Positions 6,117-7,940 of a DNA stretch of 7,940 nt are shown here, piece after piece. The notes under the pieces were generated by a model. That model saw only the letters and a program-made list of their open reading frames with translations. It did not search any database and was not told the DNA's origin. The translations under genes were made by a program, and so were the position numbers. This stretch comes from an uncultured Oscillibacter sp. GTDB lineage: Bacteria > Bacillota > Clostridia > Oscillospirales > Oscillospiraceae. The stretch lies in the NCBI GenBank assembly GCA_910588175.1, contig CAJUQQ010000079.1:1-7940 (forward strand), in the 5' to 3' direction. How positions within the stretch are numbered: position 1 is the first letter of the stretch; each line of letters opens with the position of its first letter.

Positions 6117-7436
6117 TTACGCTGGATAAATACTGTCAATGTAGGCTTGCATTCTGGCAGAGCTTTCATCCTTCATCCGCTCCGATACATGACCGTAGAC
6201 ATCCAGAGTAAAGGCGGCGGTGGCGTGGCCCAGACTGTCCTGCACGGTTTTGATATCGTCGCCATTTTGGAGAGACAAAACGGCAAATGTGTGACGGAGA
6301 TCATGCACCCTGCAAGACGGTACACCCATTTCCTTAACGATTTTCTTGAAGTGGTAGCGAAGGGAGGTTTGGGAAATATAGCTGCCGTCTGCTGTGGTAA
6401 ATACCAAAGCCGCCTTGCGGTCCTCTTTGCTTTGCCATCCTTTCCACTGTTTACCAGCCCTTAAACGCAGTTCAGCCTGTCTGTTCCATTCACGGGAAAG
6501 CAAATCCATGACAAAGGGGGCGGGCTTTAAAATCCTGGCTTTATCATTTTTAAGAGGGGCAAAGGTCATTCCTCCATCTTCCGACCGTCGTTTTTGAAGC
6601 TGTTTGCAGATTTTAACAGTCCCCTTCTTAAAATCCACACAATCCCAGGTAAGGCCAATTGCTTCCGATTCTCGAAGCCCTGTAAAAAGAATGACGGTCA
6701 AAATCATTCCGCAGTTATCAGAAGAGGATACTCTCAAAAAATCCTTGACCTGTTCGTCCGTGAGAGGGTGAATCTCCATTTTTTCCACACGGGGTAAGGT
6801 AACACGTTCGGCAGGATTGGACCGGAGATATTCAATGCTGACAGCAGTCGACAAGGCTTTCATCAAAACTCCGTGGATATTGCGAACGGTTTTCGCTGAT
6901 AAAGGGGCGCATTCATAAACCGTTGTCCCATTCCTCTTTACAATCTTACCGGATTTGTCACGTTTTGGAATGGACTGCCCTCCAGATAAAAGGTCATTGT
7001 AGAATTTCTGAATCATGTGAGGGACTAGTTGCGAGAGTTTTACAGCCCCAAGACCAGGCTTAATGTGGCTTTCGATTTGGGTCTTGTAGGTTTTGACCGT
7101 TAAATATTTTTTATCGCCCATGTATTCATCGGTCCAGATATCCAGCCATTCTGCCAGCGTCAATTTACTGGGGGGCTGATAGATTCCCTCGTCTACCTCT
7201 GTCATTATTTTGGAGAGCTTTTGCCTGACTTCCTTCTGGGTCTTGCCAGTGATGGACTTCTGGATTTGCTTTCCAGTGCCGGGGTCATAGCCAATTGTGC
7301 CCCGGCCCTCCCAATACTCGTATTGCTTGCCGTTTTTTATGACAGTCTTTTTCTTGAGCGAACCCATACCATTTGCATTGCGTCCAGGAGCGGGTTTCTT
7401 ATTCTGAGCAGTGATCTTTTTCTTTGAGCGTGGCAT
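6117..7436 (-). CDS. int: Tyrosine site-specific integrase (Tn916/phage type)
   Basis: A 439-residue protein from the ATG at 7436, which has AAAGGAG five bases upstream; a GTG seven codons earlier lacks such a site. The order is: a basic N-terminus; an arm-binding-like domain (GRGTIGYDPGTGKQIQKSI, about 44-62); a SAM-like core-binding domain (LAEWLDIWTDEY onward, about 94-215); and the catalytic domain. The catalytic set is complete: Arg255 in FTGLRESE, a likely Lys at 296 or 299, His378 and Arg381 in HDLRHTFA, His404 in LGH, and Tyr414 in DVYGHV. It cuts and rejoins DNA at att sites, here presumably the tRNA-Gln 3' end. No excisionase gene is seen beside it within the window. Lower GC than the genes to its left supports a transferred origin. 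Confidence 0.96.
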   Translation of the reverse strand: MPRSKKKITAQNKKPAPGRNANGMGSLKKKTVIKNGKQYEYWEGRGTIGYDPGTGKQIQKSITGKTQKEVRQKLSKIMTEVDEGIYQPPSKLTLAEWLDIWTDEYMGDKKYLTVKTYKTQIESHIKPGLGAVKLSQLVPHMIQKFYNDLLSGGQSIPKRDKSGKIVKRNGTTVYECAPLSAKTVRNIHGVLMKALSTAVSIEYLRSNPAERVTLPRVEKMEIHPLTDEQVKDFLRVSSSDNCGMILTVILFTGLRESEAIGLTWDCVDFKKGTVKICKQLQKRRSEDGGMTFAPLKNDKARILKPAPFVMDLLSREWNRQAELRLRAGKQWKGWQSKEDRKAALVFTTADGSYISQTSLRYHFKKIVKEMGVPSCRVHDLRHTFAVLSLQNGDDIKTVQDSLGHATAAFTLDVYGHVSERMKDESSARMQAYIDSIYPA

Positions 7437-7488
7437 AATTTCTCCTTTCTTCGCCACGCAGATACGGTGATAAGCGCATCATGCGGGT

Positions 7489-7501
7489 TGGCTTCTAGCC
7501 A
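7489..7501 (-). repeat. Small hairpin over the leader-ORF stop codon
   Basis: On the minus strand TGGCT, loop AGA, AGCCA form a 5-bp perfect stem that contains the TAG stop of the 12-codon ORF. It could influence translation or transcription into the integrase gene, but is short. Confidence 0.3.
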
Positions 7502-7533
7502 TAGTCAGTAGGTGTTTTGGTTAAAGTGATCAT
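7495..7533 (-). CDS. Possible 12-residue leader peptide ahead of the integrase
   Basis: The frame encodes MITLTKTPTDYG and stop, preceded by AAAGGAG eight bases upstream of the ATG. It is the first start codon with a good ribosome binding site after the perfect promoter at 7573-7601, and it ends 58 bp before the integrase ATG. Four of its 12 residues are threonine. It may be a regulatory leader whose translation affects integrase expression, or the remnant of a truncated small gene such as an excisionase. I do not recognise it, and chance cannot be excluded for so short a frame. Confidence 0.35.
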   Translation of the reverse strand: MITLTKTPTDYG

Positions 7534-7572
7534 TGCTGATTCTCCTTTCAAATTGGTTTTATCACGAGGTAA

Positions 7573-7601
7573 ATTATACGCCAAAAAGTGAAAAATGTCA
7601 A
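7573..7601 (-). promoter_or_regulatory. Perfect-consensus sigma-A promoter for the integrase transcript
   Basis: On the minus strand, TTGACA (7601-7596), a 17-bp spacer and TATAAT (7578-7573) are both exact consensus at ideal spacing. Transcription would start near 7566, about 130 nt before the integrase ATG, giving a leader that includes the 12-codon ORF. An integrase with a promoter this strong is probably restrained by a repressor or after transcription. Confidence 0.85.
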
Positions 7602-7760
7602 TTCGATTTAGCTGTTTTTGTTCAGTTTCACATCACAAAAATGCAAAATTTTCGTTCCTTAAAGAAAACACAATAAATATAAGCAAAAATTAAAAAAATT
7701 TCGGCAGTTCTGAGCAAGGCTATCAGGATACGAGGGAAAGCGGCAAATTGATTCTAGAAA

Positions 7761-7833
7761 AAATCTAAAAAGAAAAACTCAATATCTTAAATATAAGTTC
7801 CAAATATCTTGACTTTTTATCGTTTTTAGATTT
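7761..7833. repeat. 11-bp perfect inverted repeat enclosing direct repeats
   Basis: AAATCTAAAAA (7761-7771) and TTTTTAGATTT (7823-7833) are perfect inverted copies 51 bp apart. Between them are two AATATCTT direct copies at 7781-7788 and 7803-7810, 22 bp apart start to start, about two helical turns. They lie between the divergent promoters. Operators for an element repressor, or binding sites for integrase arms or an excisionase, would fit. AT-richness raises the chance of coincidental repeats. Confidence 0.5.
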
Positions 7834-7863
7834 GTTTATAGTTCCGAAAGTACCAAAAACGGC

Positions 7864-7892
7864 TAGACAGGCTTTGCCTACTGTGTTATATT
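7864..7892 (+). promoter_or_regulatory. Probable divergent sigma-A promoter into the element body
   Basis: TAGACA (7864-7869), a 17-bp spacer and TATATT (7887-7892) each differ from consensus at one base. The spacer contains the imperfect palindrome ACAGGCTTTGCCTACTGT (7867-7884), a possible operator. It points toward genes outside the window. Confidence 0.55.
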
Positions 7893-7905
7893 ACTCCCGA
7901 ATTAG

Positions 7906-7928
7906 AACATAGGAAATCTGGCTATGTT
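7906..7928. repeat. 7-bp inverted repeat just downstream of the divergent promoter
   Basis: AACATAG (7906-7912) and CTATGTT (7922-7928) are perfect inverted arms around a 9-bp centre. They would lie in the first 30 bases of the transcript, so this may be an operator or a leader hairpin. Confidence 0.4.
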
Positions 7929-7940
7929 GAAAGAAAGCGG
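7924..7940 (+). CDS. Possible start of a gene running off the window
   Basis: An ATG at 7924 lies downstream of the promoter at 7864-7892, with a weak AGGAAA upstream, and reads MLKES to the window edge. Its start codon falls inside the right arm of the palindrome. Too little is visible to name a product, and the true start may lie further right. Confidence 0.2.

Larger units (their letters stand above)
7437..7940. other. AT-rich control region upstream of the integrase
   Basis: This 504-bp stretch has no long ORF. It holds the integrase promoter and a possible leader ORF on the minus strand, several inverted and direct repeats (7761-7833), and a likely divergent promoter with a palindrome at the right end. 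By eye its base composition is far more AT-rich than the rest of the window, as is common in regulatory and recombination-control regions of integrative elements. Confidence 0.6.

Noticed and set aside
7436..7457. Upstream GTG start for the integrase
   Set aside because: The AAAGGAG site is placed for the ATG at 7436; the GTG frame would translate through the ribosome binding site itself.
7761..7833. CRISPR-like array from the AT-rich repeats
   Set aside because: Only two short direct copies and one inverted pair are present, with no regular repeat-spacer pattern and no cas gene.

Overview
The window reads as a chromosomal segment of a GC-rich, spore-forming, gut-type Clostridia bacterium, most like the Oscillospiraceae (Flavonifractor/Lawsonibacter-like). 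The clues are GC-rich chromosomal genes, AAAGGAG-type ribosome binding sites, a sporulation sigma-K coding segment, and two unrelated recombinase modules of low-GC Gram-positive style. The taxonomic guess is inference.

Left edge (1-1718): the window opens inside a large serine recombinase whose catalytic domain lies upstream. Its frame runs into the 3' portion of sigK, the late mother-cell sporulation sigma factor. Everything from the KKYY residues of region 2 to the C-terminus of SigK is present and intact, but the N-terminal part is replaced by recombinase sequence and there is no proper start. This is the arrangement expected at one end of a 'skin'-type sigK-intervening element: a recombinase beside a split sigK that would be rejoined by excision in the mother cell. 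It is the most interesting feature here.

Middle (1719-5618): a GC-rich chromosomal block. It holds an AraC/XylS-type regulator (minus strand), a possible 19-residue hydrophobic micro-ORF with a near-ideal Shine-Dalgarno and a terminator-like hairpin right after it (plus strand), and a two-gene minus-strand operon: a COG2509-type FAD-dependent dehydrogenase followed after 12 bp by a D-2-hydroxyacid dehydrogenase. A 328-bp intergenic stretch upstream of the operon holds an extended -10 element and several short GC hairpins.

Right edge (5897-7940): a single tRNA-Gln(CUG) gene with its own consensus promoter and intrinsic terminator. Immediately downstream, and with its 3' end facing the tRNA, is a tyrosine integrase of Tn916/phage type. 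This is the classic boundary of an integrative element inserted at a tRNA 3' end, the body of which continues rightward out of the window. Upstream of the integrase is an AT-rich control region with a perfect sigma-A promoter for the integrase transcript, a possible 12-codon leader ORF, long inverted and direct repeats, and a likely divergent promoter pointing into the rest of the element.

Taken together, two different mobile elements flank a chromosomal islet of under 5 kb. One appears tied to sporulation through sigK and the other uses a tRNA site.
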